This document shows positions 23,650 through 36,039 of a DNA stretch of 64,000 bases, one piece after another. The DNA is taken from NCBI GenBank assembly GCA_018902385.1, contig JABSSW010000026.1, positions 530,865 to 594,864 of the forward strand, given 5' to 3'. Positions within the stretch are counted from its first letter, which is position 1, and each line of letters opens with the position of its first letter. The notes under the pieces are model-generated. The model was not told where the DNA came from and did no database searches. It saw only the letters and a list, made by a program, of their open reading frames with translations. This DNA is from Physcia stellaris. Its lineage: Eukaryota > Ascomycota > Lecanoromycetes > Caliciales > Physciaceae. Both the position numbers and the translations under genes were made by a program.

Positions 23650-24633
23650 ATGCGAGGCTTCTCTCTTCTGTTCTTTTATTCAAACACCTTGACAGTAGCC
23701 CATGGCGCAACCATTAGACCTCCAACAGAGCCAGACCCATTCTTCTCTTCATCGTTTTCAAACGTTACTCTGGGCACGCATGTCGACCCCCGCTTCTCCC
23801 TCCAGCCGCACTACACGACAACCCGCCTCCCCGCCACCGCCCTCCTCATGAACACGGTGACCCTGCTTGCTGAGGCTGCGGATCTGGATTTTAATGGGTA
23901 CGTTAAGTGGAATCGTCCCGCCACCTTCAGTCGATACCCTGCTGTAGATATCGATCTCCAGCTCAAGCGGTCAAGAGACCCGGTACATAATTTCCTGCTT
24001 ATCTGGGCTCTGTATGAGGCGGCGTGGGATATGATTGATAAGAACAAGTTCTGTGTCAGTGACTTTGACATGGTATGGAGAGGAAAGGTGGTGGCGGTTT
24101 TGAGGTACAAACAAGCAACACAGCAAGAGTTGCAGGAAATAGAAGGTGGAGAGTCTAAAGATAATGAGACTGCGTCGTTGGCAAATCTAGCAACAGCTGG
24201 GGGCAGTGGATCGTCTATGCTTGGTGGTATAGCGCGTGGGACGAGCCCATTGAACACGACCGTGGAATTCCCACTGTCTTTTCGGACATCCAATGAAGAG
24301 GTGCTTACCCTGCACCTGCAGTATCTCTCGAACGCTAGGGATCTGCCTATCTTCGGCGTCTTCATGGCCGTTATAGCTGCACTAAAAGACAACGCCTACT
24401 ATGACCCCACTGATCGCGTCTATCCATTCTCCTCTAGCACCCCTGGCTTTGACACCCAGCTCTCGATATTGCGGAACGAACCGCCGATAACAACGCCACC
24501 TTTCTTCGAGAGGACCCATATAACACATACAATCCGACTCATTCCCGGTTTCATGCTGGAGGAGCGGAAAATCGCAGAGGTAGCTTTCACGTTCAGGCTT
24601 GGTAATAAGGGGCAAGTAGACCTATTTACTTGA
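23650..24633 (+). CDS. Secreted protein of an uncharacterised fungal family (member A)
   Basis: 327 aa from the ATG at 23650 (gcaaccATGc), with signal peptide MRGFSLLFFYSNTLTVAHG. No intron. Recognisable blocks: RFSLQPHYTTTRLPATALLM, DFNGYVKW, FSRYPAVDIDL, a helix LLIWALYEAAWDMI followed by FCVSDFDMVWRGKVVAVLRY, and a second repeat-like block LTLHLQYLSN...IFGVFMAVIAAL. The same order and spacing recurs in the 325-aa protein at 27807, so the two are diverged paralogues. I know no function for this family. Secretion is inferred from the signal peptide; it contains few cysteines. Confidence 0.7.
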   Translation: MRGFSLLFFYSNTLTVAHGATIRPPTEPDPFFSSSFSNVTLGTHVDPRFSLQPHYTTTRLPATALLMNTVTLLAEAADLDFNGYVKWNRPATFSRYPAVDIDLQLKRSRDPVHNFLLIWALYEAAWDMIDKNKFCVSDFDMVWRGKVVAVLRYKQATQQELQEIEGGESKDNETASLANLATAGGSGSSMLGGIARGTSPLNTTVEFPLSFRTSNEEVLTLHLQYLSNARDLPIFGVFMAVIAALKDNAYYDPTDRVYPFSSSTPGFDTQLSILRNEPPITTPPFFERTHITHTIRLIPGFMLEERKIAEVAFTFRLGNKGQVDLFT

Positions 24634-26143
24634 TCTGACTTTGTATCTTTGTATCTCTTGTACCCTGAAGGACTAATCGAGGATTTCTGATAAATCGTTG
24701 CCATCTGAACTCTCTGTTCTTGCTAACCCTCAGCTCATTAGGCTCGGACATGGACTTCTGATCAGGAAAGGTACTTCGGGCACTGAGAGTGGCTCAGAAA
24801 TATCGTGATGCCCAGTACTTTCATCAATCATTATATGCCATTGTGCATAGCGGCATTTGCCTCAGAAGATACAGCCATACCCGCTTCAGCTGTTACGATA
24901 GTGCATTCATCATCCCTAATGCGTTGGGGGTTGTAATTGGAATACCTCGTTTCTCTGTAGGTAGTGTTGTAGGTAAGTCAACAGTCTCTTATAGTGCGAT
25001 TGGGGCTATCATAATTTATTTTGTCACCTAAACCCAGCACAGTCAGCGTCGAGTATGTGCTTATGCTTGATCGACGAGAAAACTCTAGAAACACCACGCG
25101 GTTATATGAGTATGCTACACTTTAGACTGCTTATTAACTTATCTTGGGGAGAACTGTTGGTTGTATCCCTTGATCGTTGGCGACAAGCCGGTTCGATGAT
25201 CCGACAAGAATGTCCAATTTAGGAGTTACTAAGCTGAGGTATGGAGACGATAGGCTCTTGCAACCTTTGTTTCCTTATGTGACGTATACGTTGGCATCCA
25301 CATAGGATTGCGCGCTTTCCGCTACTGACATAAGTTCATCTGAGTTAGGGGAGATGCAGAGTGCTGTAGAAGTCAATTCGTGGTAGAGTGTACTTCAAGC
25401 GAAGAGATGTCGACATATGCTGGGGTTGAGACTTCATTCTTAATATATCACGACTAGTTCAAAGGTACAGACACGAAAAGATGTTTTGAGTTTCACAGCT
25501 TCTGCTGCACGCAACAGCGGGCTTAGATGATGAAAAGCCTAATAAAAGACGATGCCTAGTCAAGCAAGGCACACCGCAACCTCTCTAAATCTTGGGCCAT
25601 TGGAAAATGTCTCTTTTCGACTTGAAGCTTGTCTTGACACCGAAGTTAGCGCATTCCCAGGGTTTTACACAGGCTGTCCAGGTAGTGCACCCACCCTCCC
25701 AATTCCATCCAGCAGAGGTAGACCACTCTCCTTAATTAAACATGAGGTGCCCACGAATGTCTCAAGATAGGATCATCAACGAAACTCAAAGTTCAAGAAA
25801 GGTCTACCTTAAATATAACCCGGAAGATCGGCTCCCGCACTGCTGTTGTCCATGACGAATCGATATCCTTGATCCATGGACACATCGGAGAGATTCCTCA
25901 CTCTCTCATTTAAGACCTGATCCGCGAACCGAACCCCTCATTTCCAGCAGGATCCGGTCCCAGATCCCCCAGCGCGACAGCGCTAATCCCATATCCTAGA
26001 TAAGTCCCAGTCCTGACACGTGAATCCGGCTGGCGAGGCCTTTCCACGACGTCACCTCGACATGCCTCATCCGGACATTCCTGGAAACTGAAGTCATGTG
26101 ACGGGTCTATAGCTCTCCAAGATGAAAACCTGGTGAAGACGGC
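24634..26143. other. Intergenic region
   Basis: A 72-aa frame at 25552-25770 has no support. No repeats noticed. Confidence 0.45.
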
Positions 26144-26308
26144 ATGAGCGACGAAGAAGGGCCGTCGGAAGCGATATACACCATAGGTATCATCGAAGAG
26201 ATCGAAGGGGACGCAGCACTTGTTCTCTTAAGTTGTGGATCCGAGGTTGATGTTAGTGAATGGAATTACACAGAGAAGTGCTTGGTGAAGCAACCCTGTG
26301 GATTCTAG
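26144..26308 (+). CDS. Possible 54-aa acidic small ORF
   Basis: ATG at 26144 opens a frame of 54 residues (MSDEEGPSEAIYTIGIIEEI ...) rich in Glu/Asp with two later Cys, ending TAG. It may be a first exon or chance. Nothing recognised. Confidence 0.2.
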   Translation: MSDEEGPSEAIYTIGIIEEIEGDAALVLLSCGSEVDVSEWNYTEKCLVKQPCGF

Positions 26309-26849
26309 TACAAAATCCTCGACATTTCTTATTCCTTGCCTTGCTTTGTAATATGTGGTGAGGTACTGCGATGCAATTTCCTGTTTCCCATCAATGTCGC
26401 TTACACGGTGTTCCTGCAGGAAATCCTTCCCTTCGAGTATCGCGTAGACGGAGTAGAGCGCATATCACTATGCTCAGCGCTTATACAACTCTCGGATTTT
26501 ATGCGATCGATCCGTATAACATGGGCTAGCATCAATTGTGAGGAGCTGGTGGAGTTACGCCTAGCTAGTATGGTAAGATCCCAAATGGCCTGCGTGGAAA
26601 ATGGCTAACTCATATCTAGTGATTTGAACTTCGACCTGATCTTTGTTGGGGTCATCAAGAAGGGTACACTCTTTGCGAGCTCACCGCTCATGATAGAGAG
26701 TTTCCTTGTGCGCAGAAGCTTTTTGCTTATTACAACTAACTCTTTGCAATTGACTACTCACCTCCTCTAACATGCAACCTTTATACACGTATCCTATTAT
26801 CGACCTCAGATATTTTAATCAAGTCCAGACACTCGTCACTTAGAGTCTG

Positions 26850-27467
26850 TCACACCCTGTCAATTCTTCCTTCCCCAATCTTCTTGCCCGCTATCTCATA
26901 AGTAAAGATACACGTAAACTTGCAGCATTTTGAATGCATGAAGAACATCAAATTCCACATATCTCCCCACGTCATGATCTGGCCCTCAAAATTGGTAATC
27001 ACAATCTCGAAGCCATTGTGAATGCGATTGTAGAACCTTTGATGGCCTTGTCGATCTGCTATGAGAGGTGCGTTCACGTCTTGTAGGTCAATGTGATGCT
27101 TCACGACATCTGTGGACGCCAAGATTAGGGAAATGAGCTGAGACTCTGCGGAACTGTAGAGATTGATCCAGCGATAGTCGACCACCATCTGGCTGTCTGG
27201 GATTATGAACCGTTCGCGGTAATTATTGCCTGAAGAGAAGCTGGGCAAGTAGAGGAGAGATCAGGTTTGCCGAAAAAGAATGGCAAGGTTTAAGGAATGG
27301 GTACCTTGCGCTCTGACTGACAGTGTTTGTTGGCCGCGTAACATTATTGACAGGGATGTTCAACGCGTGCAAGGCGAAAAGGGGTTGTGATTTGAGGCTG
27401 GAAGGGAGATGACAAACAGCCAAAGAGTGGAAATCACGGTCGCTCGAAAGATCAAAGAAGCAGGCAT
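26850..27467 (-). pseudogene. Probable damaged member of the secreted family (member C)
   Basis: A minus-strand start at 27465-27467 opens a good signal peptide (MPASLIF ... LWLFVISLPAS) that runs into a stop after about 35 residues. The following sequence continues in another frame (LKSQPLFALHALNIPVNN ...) to a clean 64-bp GT-AG intron (27241-27304), then an exon 26850-27240. That exon carries NNYRERFIIPDSQMVVDY, RIHNGFEIVI, MWNLMFFM and FTCIFTYEIAGKKIGEGR. The W-x-L helix followed by F...F...GK..G resembles members A and B. No intron rescues the frame, so a one-base change between signal peptide and mature part is likely, or an unusual splice was missed. Confidence 0.45.
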
Positions 27468-27806
27468 TCTGGAGACGTACTCTGAATAATTTTTATAAGT
27501 GGCAACTAGAAGAGAAGAGATCTCTCTGAAATTCCTGGCCTGCAATGCATGGAATTCCTGGCCTCCGCTCGTCTTGTTACGCGCTTTGTGCGTTAACCGC
27601 GAATGCGGGATGCCTTGTCAATATCCGGTCTACGGAGTGCTGCTCGCATAATCGCTTTTCTTTTCTCTACATGCGATCAGCGGAAAATAAAGCCATAATC
27701 GGTTAAAATTTCTCTATTCTGCGGTCAGTTTATCGAAATTGCGGCGACCCCAACTATCTTATTGCAATTCTGTACAGCTGACCCAGTGAGCTCTCAATTT
27801 TCTGTC

Positions 27807-28784
27807 ATGTATACGATGAACTGCTCATTGCTTCTCTTTGTGCTTGCTTGGGCATTCAAGGTATCCTCAAGCCCGGCGCCAATCAATCTTTCGGTAGCAG
27901 CCAACCTCACCGCTGTCGCAAACCTCACCTTTGGCCCCATACCCAACAACTTTAAAATACGGCCAAACATCGTCTTTCCAATGAAGTTCACCCAAGAAGC
28001 TGTCGTTATAAACATTGTCCAAGCTTTAAAGACTATCGGAAAGGGCGACTTCAAAGGCGAAATGCCAACGCTGAAATACAGTACTGCAAGATATCCGCAG
28101 CCCGTGATCTCCGTTCGTCAACCAGACGAGCAAAATATAAAGCGGGAGTACGTGGTTTGGGGATTGCTGCTGTCGTTGCTTGTAATGTACAAAGAAGAAC
28201 AGGGATTCCATTGGACACATTTTACCTTGCTGCTAGATGATGAAGAGGTCGGAGGTCTGGGGTTTGGATCTCCGAGAGGGATAGAGGAAGGCCTCAAACA
28301 CCACAACCCCAAGACATCGACGACATTTGGAATTGTCGACGGAGCCCTTTCCATTAGTCAAGTTCCTTCCAGCAGCTCTACAACAAGCGGCGCAGCACTC
28401 CCAATGGTCCTAACGGAAGCACCCAACCTCGCGATCCCATCCAACAACAACCCTCTCAAAGTCGATTTCCAATACAGAGGCCGCGCCTATGGAAAAGGCG
28501 ATATGTTCGTTGCCATTGTCTGGGCTATGGCTGTGGCTGCAATACCTCCTTCCAATGCCATACTCCCGGATCGTTGGAATCCTGGTGTTACTGATAGCGC
28601 TTGCAAGTTCTTTATGGAGGTCACACCACGGAGGACACCACCATATTTTCAATTTTTCTGGCTCATTGAAACCTTGGCAGAAACAGCAGATTACCTAGTG
28701 GAGCATAAGGTCTACCGTGGACTTTCTTTGCTCATCAAGATCTACGAGAATCCGATTGGGACAGGAACACTGGCGGCAGCGTAG
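27807..28784 (+). CDS. Secreted protein of an uncharacterised fungal family (member B)
   Basis: 325 aa from the ATG at 27807; an in-frame ATG at 27816 is also possible. Signal peptide MYTMNCSLLLFVLAWAFKVS. No intron. Blocks parallel member A at 23650: NFKIRPN..FPMKFTQEAVVI, DFKGEM, ARYPQPVISV, VVWGLLLSLLVMYKE followed by FHWTHFTLLLDDEEVGGLGF, then LKVDFQYRGRAYGKGDMFVA and AMAVAAIPPSN. Near-equal length, shared order and tandem-like placement indicate an old local duplication. Several N-glycosylation sites (NLS, NLT) lie early in the mature part. It sits about 0.7 kb from the AT-rich block. Function unknown. Confidence 0.7.
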   Translation: MYTMNCSLLLFVLAWAFKVSSSPAPINLSVAANLTAVANLTFGPIPNNFKIRPNIVFPMKFTQEAVVINIVQALKTIGKGDFKGEMPTLKYSTARYPQPVISVRQPDEQNIKREYVVWGLLLSLLVMYKEEQGFHWTHFTLLLDDEEVGGLGFGSPRGIEEGLKHHNPKTSTTFGIVDGALSISQVPSSSSTTSGAALPMVLTEAPNLAIPSNNNPLKVDFQYRGRAYGKGDMFVAIVWAMAVAAIPPSNAILPDRWNPGVTDSACKFFMEVTPRRTPPYFQFFWLIETLAETADYLVEHKVYRGLSLLIKIYENPIGTGTLAAA

Positions 28785-29450
28785 AGCCCAATGAGGAAAA
28801 CGTGGTATAGAACCGCCTGGAGTAATCGCGTAGGCATTCTGCAGTAGCAGCGTGTTTAATGGGGGTAACAAGGAAAATGCCTGAACATGTTTCCATCAGC
28901 TCGAAGAAGGATTGAGTAGTTGATTGTACAGATTCAGATGTGTTCTGTCCATTTGAACGTATGTGATGTATCACAGGCTAAATGTTTAGGTGTCGTTGGA
29001 GCGATATTTTATTGTATTGTAGAGAAAGAAAGATGATATCGGACTTGTCACCTGAATCTGGATCTAGTCCGGCTTTCGATCTCGTAAACTCTTCATGCAT
29101 GGATCTTTCATTTACCCCGGGATTTGCCGTCCGATTTTGCCACAACAATTCAGTCTCGAAGTCCTGAAATTCTCTGTTCGATTTTTCCACTCCGGGATAT
29201 TTGAATTGCAAGTGCAATCAGCAGCGGCGCTCCTTCGAAAAAAGCGATTCTTCGCCCAGAAGGTATGGAAGAAAAGGAAATGAACGACAGAGATCTGTTA
29301 GAACGTCGCATCGGGATCTCTTCCCTACTGGGCCAATCTCGAAGACACTAATGTACGTTGTTGCCAGCGACACATCTGCCTATTTTTGGCTTTTCCCGAA
29401 TTTAACTCAGTACAAGAATGATTTCTTAGCGTGAAAAGCACGGCTTGCGA
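28785..29450. other. Intergenic region at the right edge of the gene island
   Basis: No gene supported. Base composition drops sharply at about 29440-29470. Confidence 0.5.
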
Positions 29451-30220
29451 ATAAAGTTTATTTCGAGCAACGCGAAAGATCGCAGAATTAGAATTACAAT
29501 GTATCGAATTGTTGAATGAATGAAAATAATCACGATGTTTTCGAGCAAAAAAGTTGACTGCTCAAATTGACGAATACAAAATAATTACAAAAAAAAATTT
29601 TTGAATGTAAAAAATGTCAAAATTGCAAATTAATAAAACGAAAAAATGAAAAACTGATTGAAAAACGATTTTGATTGAAAAAATGTAAATATGTTTGAAT
29701 ATCGCATAATGTATATATATGCAAATAAAAAATCAATATTTTAATGAAGCGAATTTGATTGAATGATTTAACGATTAAAATTGTAAATAAACATTTTTCA
29801 TTCAAAAAATCGCGAATTCGAATCGTATGATGAACAAAATGTTGAACAATCGAATGAATTATTTCATGATTATAAATTCAAAACGCAAATTTTGACGCGA
29901 ATGAAAATTCTCAAAATAATCGAATTGATAATTTCGAATCACTGTTAACATGTGAAATATAACAAACAATAAACATTATTTTTTTGCTGTTGTGACAACG
30001 TTAAAAACTGATGCTAAACGCAAAACAAAAAAAAAATGATTGAAACGTTGACGAAACAACGACGATTGCACAAAAAAATGTCAAAACAAAATCGTGACGA
30101 AATGATGTACGAGTCGAAAAAAAAAAATATTGAAAACGTCGATCGAAAAAATAAAAACGATGTAATGATATTGACGAAACGAATGATAAAAAAAAAAACG
30201 AAAAAAAAAAAAAAAAAGAC

Positions 30221-30445
30221 GAAAAAAAAAACGAATCGAACAAATGTTTCGACAGATTTTTTGATTTGAATTGTAAAAAAAAAAACGCAACAAATTGTAA
30301 AATTGTTAATGATTAAAAAGAAAAAATCGCAAAAAACGAAAAAAAAACGAATCGAACAAATGTTTCGACAAATTTTTTGATTTGAATTGTAAAAAAAAAA
30401 AAACGCAACAAATCGTAAATTTTTTAATGATTAAAAAAAATTAAT
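30221..30445. repeat. Tandem duplication, period about 116 bp
   Basis: Two near-identical units both contain acgaatcgaacaaatgtttc, then a poly-A run and acgcaacaaat (anchors at 30231 and 30347). They differ mainly in poly-A length and a few A/G changes. Confidence 0.8.
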
Positions 30446-32280
30446 TTCATGTATTGATGTTCAAAATTATTTATTTCGTCGTTATCGAAAACACGATCGC
30501 GCGATCACAATTGAACGTGTATAAAATTTACGACGTGATGAAAATTCAAAAACGCGTTGAATCGTGTCAAAAATACGTTTTTCAAATTCAAAATTTCGTA
30601 TTACAACTCATCGTCACGATGTGAAAAATGAACGATCGTGTAATGTGTTGAATGAAAAACAAAAATTGAAATAAATGAAAAAAAAAATTGCGAAAACGAC
30701 GATTATTGAAATAAACGAACGTGCGAGAAAAAATTTTTTCGATTTCGAAACATCAATTCACGACATGATGATCATGAAACAACAATTGAAATGAAATGAT
30801 CGTTTTCAAATTGATTTTTTGAATTTTTTTTTTCATTCAAAATTGACGTTGTATCGATGCAAAAAAAAAAAATATGATTTTACGAATACATGCATTATGA
30901 CGTTTGATTTGAAACGATTATTTTTAACAATTGACGTAATTATGTGAATCGTGCAATTATTATTGTTGAGACGTTGTTTTTCGCGCAAAAACAAAACGTT
31001 TTCATCGTATCATTTTTAGTTTTCGAATTATCATCGTAAAAATTTATCGAAATGCGATCGTTGTCATAATCATTTATTTCATTCAAATATTTGTTCGTTT
31101 TTTTTTACTCATTTTGCGTCGAAAATATTCAAATTTTTGTTTTTCAAATTCAAATTTGTTTCAATTATGTTCATTTTCGATCGAATTTTTTTGAATGATA
31201 TGTTTCGCAAATTATTTTTTTGAAATTATAATGTCATTGTTTAACGTTTTAACAACATCGTCAATTTCATTTATTTCATTTAAAAATTTTTGTTTTTCAT
31301 TTTGAAAAATTGTTTTAAATTTCTTTTTCATCGATTTGAATTTTATTTTTCAAAATTCAATTCGTCGTTTTCATTTTCAGAATTTGAATTCAAACGTGTC
31401 GTCGAAAACATATTCAAACAAATAGATTGAAACGAATTCGCGAATTATGTAATCAATAACAGAAAAAACAAAATGTATAAACGTATGATAAAAACATTGT
31501 TGCAAAAGAAAATCGACGAATTTTATAACAAAAACAAGAAAAAAAACGAAAATCAAATGAAATTTGAACAAACGTTTCAAAAAAAAAAAAAAAATGATTC
31601 GAATTAAAAACAACGATAATTGACGAAACAACGATGATTAACAACAAAAATGAAATCATTTCTATATCATTGATTGCACATTTCGCTTTTTCAAAAATTT
31701 CAATTTCATATTTTTTTTGCGTAAAACATTGTACGAAATCAAAATCATTTGTGTAAAAACATCAAAATCAATTTCAAAATGAAAAGTTTATTATTCGCGT
31801 CACAAAATTGTTTGTTTCATGATATTTTCGAATTGAAAACAGAAAAACAAAAAAGATTTTCAACAAAAACAAATTGATTTTTGCGTCAATGATCGCAAAG
31901 ACGACTATTTTTCAACGTTTTTAATTTTTTATTTCAACAACACAAAATATTGTACGAATTCAATAACAAATATGTATAAACGTCAAGTTTTCTTTTCATA
32001 TGAAAAACTTTTTTGAAATACGTTGAAATTAATTTTTTCGTGTAAAAAAATTTTAGAATTGTGATTAACAATATTCATTGTCATTATCAACAACAACATC
32101 GTTTTTCAACAAACAACATGATTTTCAACAATTCACATTGTTAAAATATGTCATTAAACGTTGATGATTTTGCGATTCAAAATTTTCATAATCACGTTCA
32201 AATCGCAAAAATCGATCGATTTGTTCAAACAAATCTCAATTGATTTTTGAAAAAATCAATATTTTTTAAATCATATCATA

Positions 32281-32326
32281 TCATGACATGACATAACATG
32301 TCATGATATGTTATGTCATGATATGA
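32281..32326. repeat. Imperfect palindrome (hairpin-forming)
   Basis: 46 bp centred at 32303/32304 (centre tcatga), with 20 of 23 positions pairing by hand. Built from catga/taaca units. Confidence 0.7.
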
Positions 32327-32589
32327 CATACAATACAATATGCATATATTATAAATTTTTTACAAAAATTTTTTTTAGCGTTTTTTTTTAACGTTTTTTT
32401 TAGCAATTTTTGTCGCGTGATCGTCAAAATGCAAATAATCAATTTGATTGAAATTTACAAATTTCATGTCGTCGCATGTCGCATATCGCATAAAATATAC
32501 ATTTTTTATTTTTTGCGTTGAAATTTTTCAACGTGTGATTGTTTCGTTTTCAATCAATTTCGAAAAAATTCAACGAAAATTAACATGAT

Positions 32590-33330
32590 TCAGAATTTTA
32601 GAATTCGATTATCGTTTGATGTTCACATTTCGAATGATTGAATTATACAAAATTTCAATTTTCAATCGATTCGAAAACGTTCGTGTTCGTAACATTCAAA
32701 TTTTAACGATTTAATCATCGCATGTTGTCAATGATACGATTGACGAAAAAACGCAAAAAAATTGAAATTTGCATGCATATCATGCAAATTTTTCAATCGA
32801 ATCGTTGTCATAATTCATGAATATTGAAAATTCGAATGATCGAATTTTCAAAATCTCATTTGCGATTTCAAATTTCGAAAATTTCAATTCATTCAAAATT
32901 ATCGATTCAAAATGTTCAATCGAATCGAAAACGATCGTATTCGCATATTTAAAATTCGAAAATTTGATTATCGCATGATGTTAAACGCAAAAAAATTGCA
33001 ATTTGCATAAATATTAATCGAATTTCACAATCGAATCGTTGTTATAATTTATACATATTTAAATTCGAATGATCGAATTTTCAAAATCTTATTTGAAAAT
33101 TCAAATTTCAACGTTTTTGTTTATCAAAAATCGATTCAAAATGTTCAATTCGTCTCAAAACGATCGTATTTGCATATTTAGAATTCGAAAATTTGATTAT
33201 CGCATGATGTTAAAAATGCAATTAACGTCGATACGTAAAACGATTGAAAATTACAAAATTATCAATCGAATTTTTCAATAAAATCGTTGTGAAATTTGAT
33301 GCATGTTCACGATCGTGATGAACAAACATT
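32590..33330. repeat. Degenerate tandem repeat, about 230-250 bp, three units
   Basis: The anchor atcgcatgatgtt (first copy atcgcatgttgtc) recurs near 32712, 32969 and 33199. It is surrounded each time by ttcaatcgaatcgttgt and gaatgatcgaattttc blocks. Confidence 0.65.
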
Positions 33331-35631
33331 TAAATTTCAACATAAATTATCAAAATTCGAATGTTCACGTCATTCAATATCACGAAATTCAATCGTCAAT
33401 ATCGAATATATAAATTTTTGTTTTTTTTTTTTTTTTCAATTTTTGTCATTCAAATAAAGTTATTAATTATTTTTCGTAATTTACATTTTTTTTTTTATTT
33501 CGTTGCATAAATTTGCTTTTTGATAATTTTAATTTTTTCAAATTTCACATCATGCGTTTTTTCATCGTCGAAAAAATTGACGATCAAATTCAAATGAAAA
33601 AAACTTTCGCAAAACGAAAATCATTTACACACAAAAATGAAAAAAACAAAAAATCGTGAATTCATTTCATTGACAAAATGATGAATTCGTCATCGAATTC
33701 GAAAACATTTATTTATTGAACGACGAAATGTTGTTGAAAATCAATTTTTTTTATCAAATTTGATTTTTATCGTGTATTTTTGTCGTCATGTTTGTTTATT
33801 TTTTCAGTTTTTTTTTTATTCGACGATCATCATTCACGATTTTACAACAATTGTTCAAATTGAATTTATGATGAACGAATATGTGCGAATAATGTATTTT
33901 GTTGTTTTTAAAAATGACAAAACATCGATTTTCACAAATCAATGAAAAATTTATGATTTCGATCGTGACGATTAAAAAAAAAAAAATGTCACGCAAATTA
34001 ATGTTTTTATTCAATTTTTTTGAAAATTTTATTAATCGATTGTTCAACAAACGTTGTTTTTTATGTATTATCATAATTCAAAAAAATATACGTACAAAAA
34101 CGTGTATTTCGACGACAACAAAAATTTTTTTGTTGACAAAATCGTAAACATAACAATCATTTATATTGTTCAACAAAATACAAATAATTAATGTTCATTT
34201 TTTTTTTATGTCGAATTTTAATCAATTGTTTCGTGATTTAATTTTCGTTAAAATAATCAATTTGAATTTTATCGATTTGTCGATTCGTTCGTCGACGACA
34301 ATTTCAAAAAATTTTGTTAAAAATCGTTTGATCACGACAATATTCATTTTCGAACGTTCGATTTTTTCAAATTTTTTTCATTATAAATTTTTTCGTTCGA
34401 TTCGTTTTTCAAAATTTCGTTCATATCGATGAATTTTTTCATGAAATTTGTCGCAATGCGAATTCAACAATTTTTTTTAATATTTTATATGTTTCAAACA
34501 TCGATCGAAAATAATAACAATTCGTAAACAATAATTTTTTACGATTCAATTTTTGTGAAATTGAATATCGAAATTGCGATTGCGAAAACGATTGTCGAAA
34601 ATGAACAAAACGAAATTTTTTCGAAAAAAAAAAATCAAACGTAATAAAAAAAAAACGATTTGAACAATTAAAATGAACGATATATTGTTCAAAAAACAAT
34701 CAACAACAATTTGCAAATTGTGAATGATTTTTTTTGCAAAATAAAATAAAAACGATTATAATATCGATTTGATTCAACATTTAATTTTTTGTTAATGAAC
34801 AAATTAGACGTGATTTTTATATTGATTTTTGCAATTTCAAATTATTTAATTTTTCAAATAAAACATAATAAATTTTTTAACAATTTTTTCAATTAAAATT
34901 CGTCAAATTTGAAAAAAAAAATCTTTTTCGTCATTAATAATTTTCGCATAACATTTTTTTTAAATTGTCGTCATTTTTAAATTCGATTATTGATGTTCGT
35001 ATAAAATTTCACATTTCAAAAATAATTTTGATATTTATTATATTTGTTATAACGATCATTGAAATCAAATTTTCATCACGTGACGTTTCAAATTAATGAA
35101 AACATTTCATTTTTTCATTTTTCAAATAATTTTTTTTTTTTTCATGTTTCATCACAATTGCAACAAAACAACGTTAAATATTCATCGTGAGATATTTTTC
35201 ATTCGTATTACAAATGAATTCGAAAATTTTTTAAAAAAAACTTTTCGAGAATTTTTAAATTAGAATCAGATTTGATAAAATTGCAAAATTCGAAATGAAC
35301 ACAAATTTGACAACGATGTAATTTTCGAAATGTCAAAACTATTGCGATAATGAATCGATTTTTGTTATTTTTGCGACGTTGAAATGCGCTCATTCTGCTT
35401 TACAATTTTGATTAAATAAGTGAAAATCATATGTGATTGTTGATTGAAATGCAAAATGCGAAACAACTGTAATAAATTCGATGATTGAACGTCAAAAAAA
35501 TTTTGAATTAATCAAATCAAAAAAGAATGTCGCAAATCAATTTGAGAATTTGAAAATTTCAATGTCAAACATGAAATCTGAATTGCAAAAATTGCAGTCA
35601 TTTGATCACATCTTCGAAACATATCATGATT

Positions 35632-35636
35632 CTCGA
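35632..35636. repeat. Target-site duplication ctcga (left copy)
   Basis: Matches 38658-38662 exactly. Confidence 0.9.
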
Positions 35637-35810
35637 TGTTACGAGCGTGCCCCGGAGGCATTGCCGCAGGGCTGGGAGGAACACGTGACTAGGGCTTGGC
35701 TCCCGCAGGCCCTACACATCTACTTCGGCCTCCACCTGTACATAGATCTTTCCTCCCTAGTTTTAGAATCCTCGTTTAATGAATACCGACTACCATGCAC
35801 GGCTGTAACA
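35637..35810 (+). repeat. 5' LTR of the BIR element
   Basis: 174 bp, identical to 38484-38657 by eye over its full length. Confidence 0.95.
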
Positions 35811-36039
35811 TTATTCTAAAACTCCACTCCTATTCAACAGGAGGCGTGTACTTGTATACGTCTCTTTAACCACCAGTGGCCGAAGGAAGGCAACACGACT
35901 GAGTGGGACCACCAACCAACGGTCCTACCGAATCAGTCAACCAAGGCCCAGATATCTGGCCTACCAATTGCAGAATCAACTGCCCACCAGTACGACCTTA
36001 TTCAGCAGGCCGTACAACCCCATTGGCCGCCTTCCTACC

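Larger units (their letters stand above)
29451..35636. other. Hypermutated AT-rich block, no recognisable gene
   Basis: Open stretches are Lys/Asn/Phe/Ile-rich and low-complexity (for example 30001-30293 and 33760-34432). I could not assign any. Local repeats are listed separately. The segment 35332-35636 resembles 39776-39935 (shared ALKCAQ-type frame) and is the interrupted left half of the BIR element's target. Confidence 0.5.

Noticed and set aside
30001-30293. Lys-rich / Phe-rich open frames on both strands
   Set aside because: They result from poly-A/T runs; no family resemblance.
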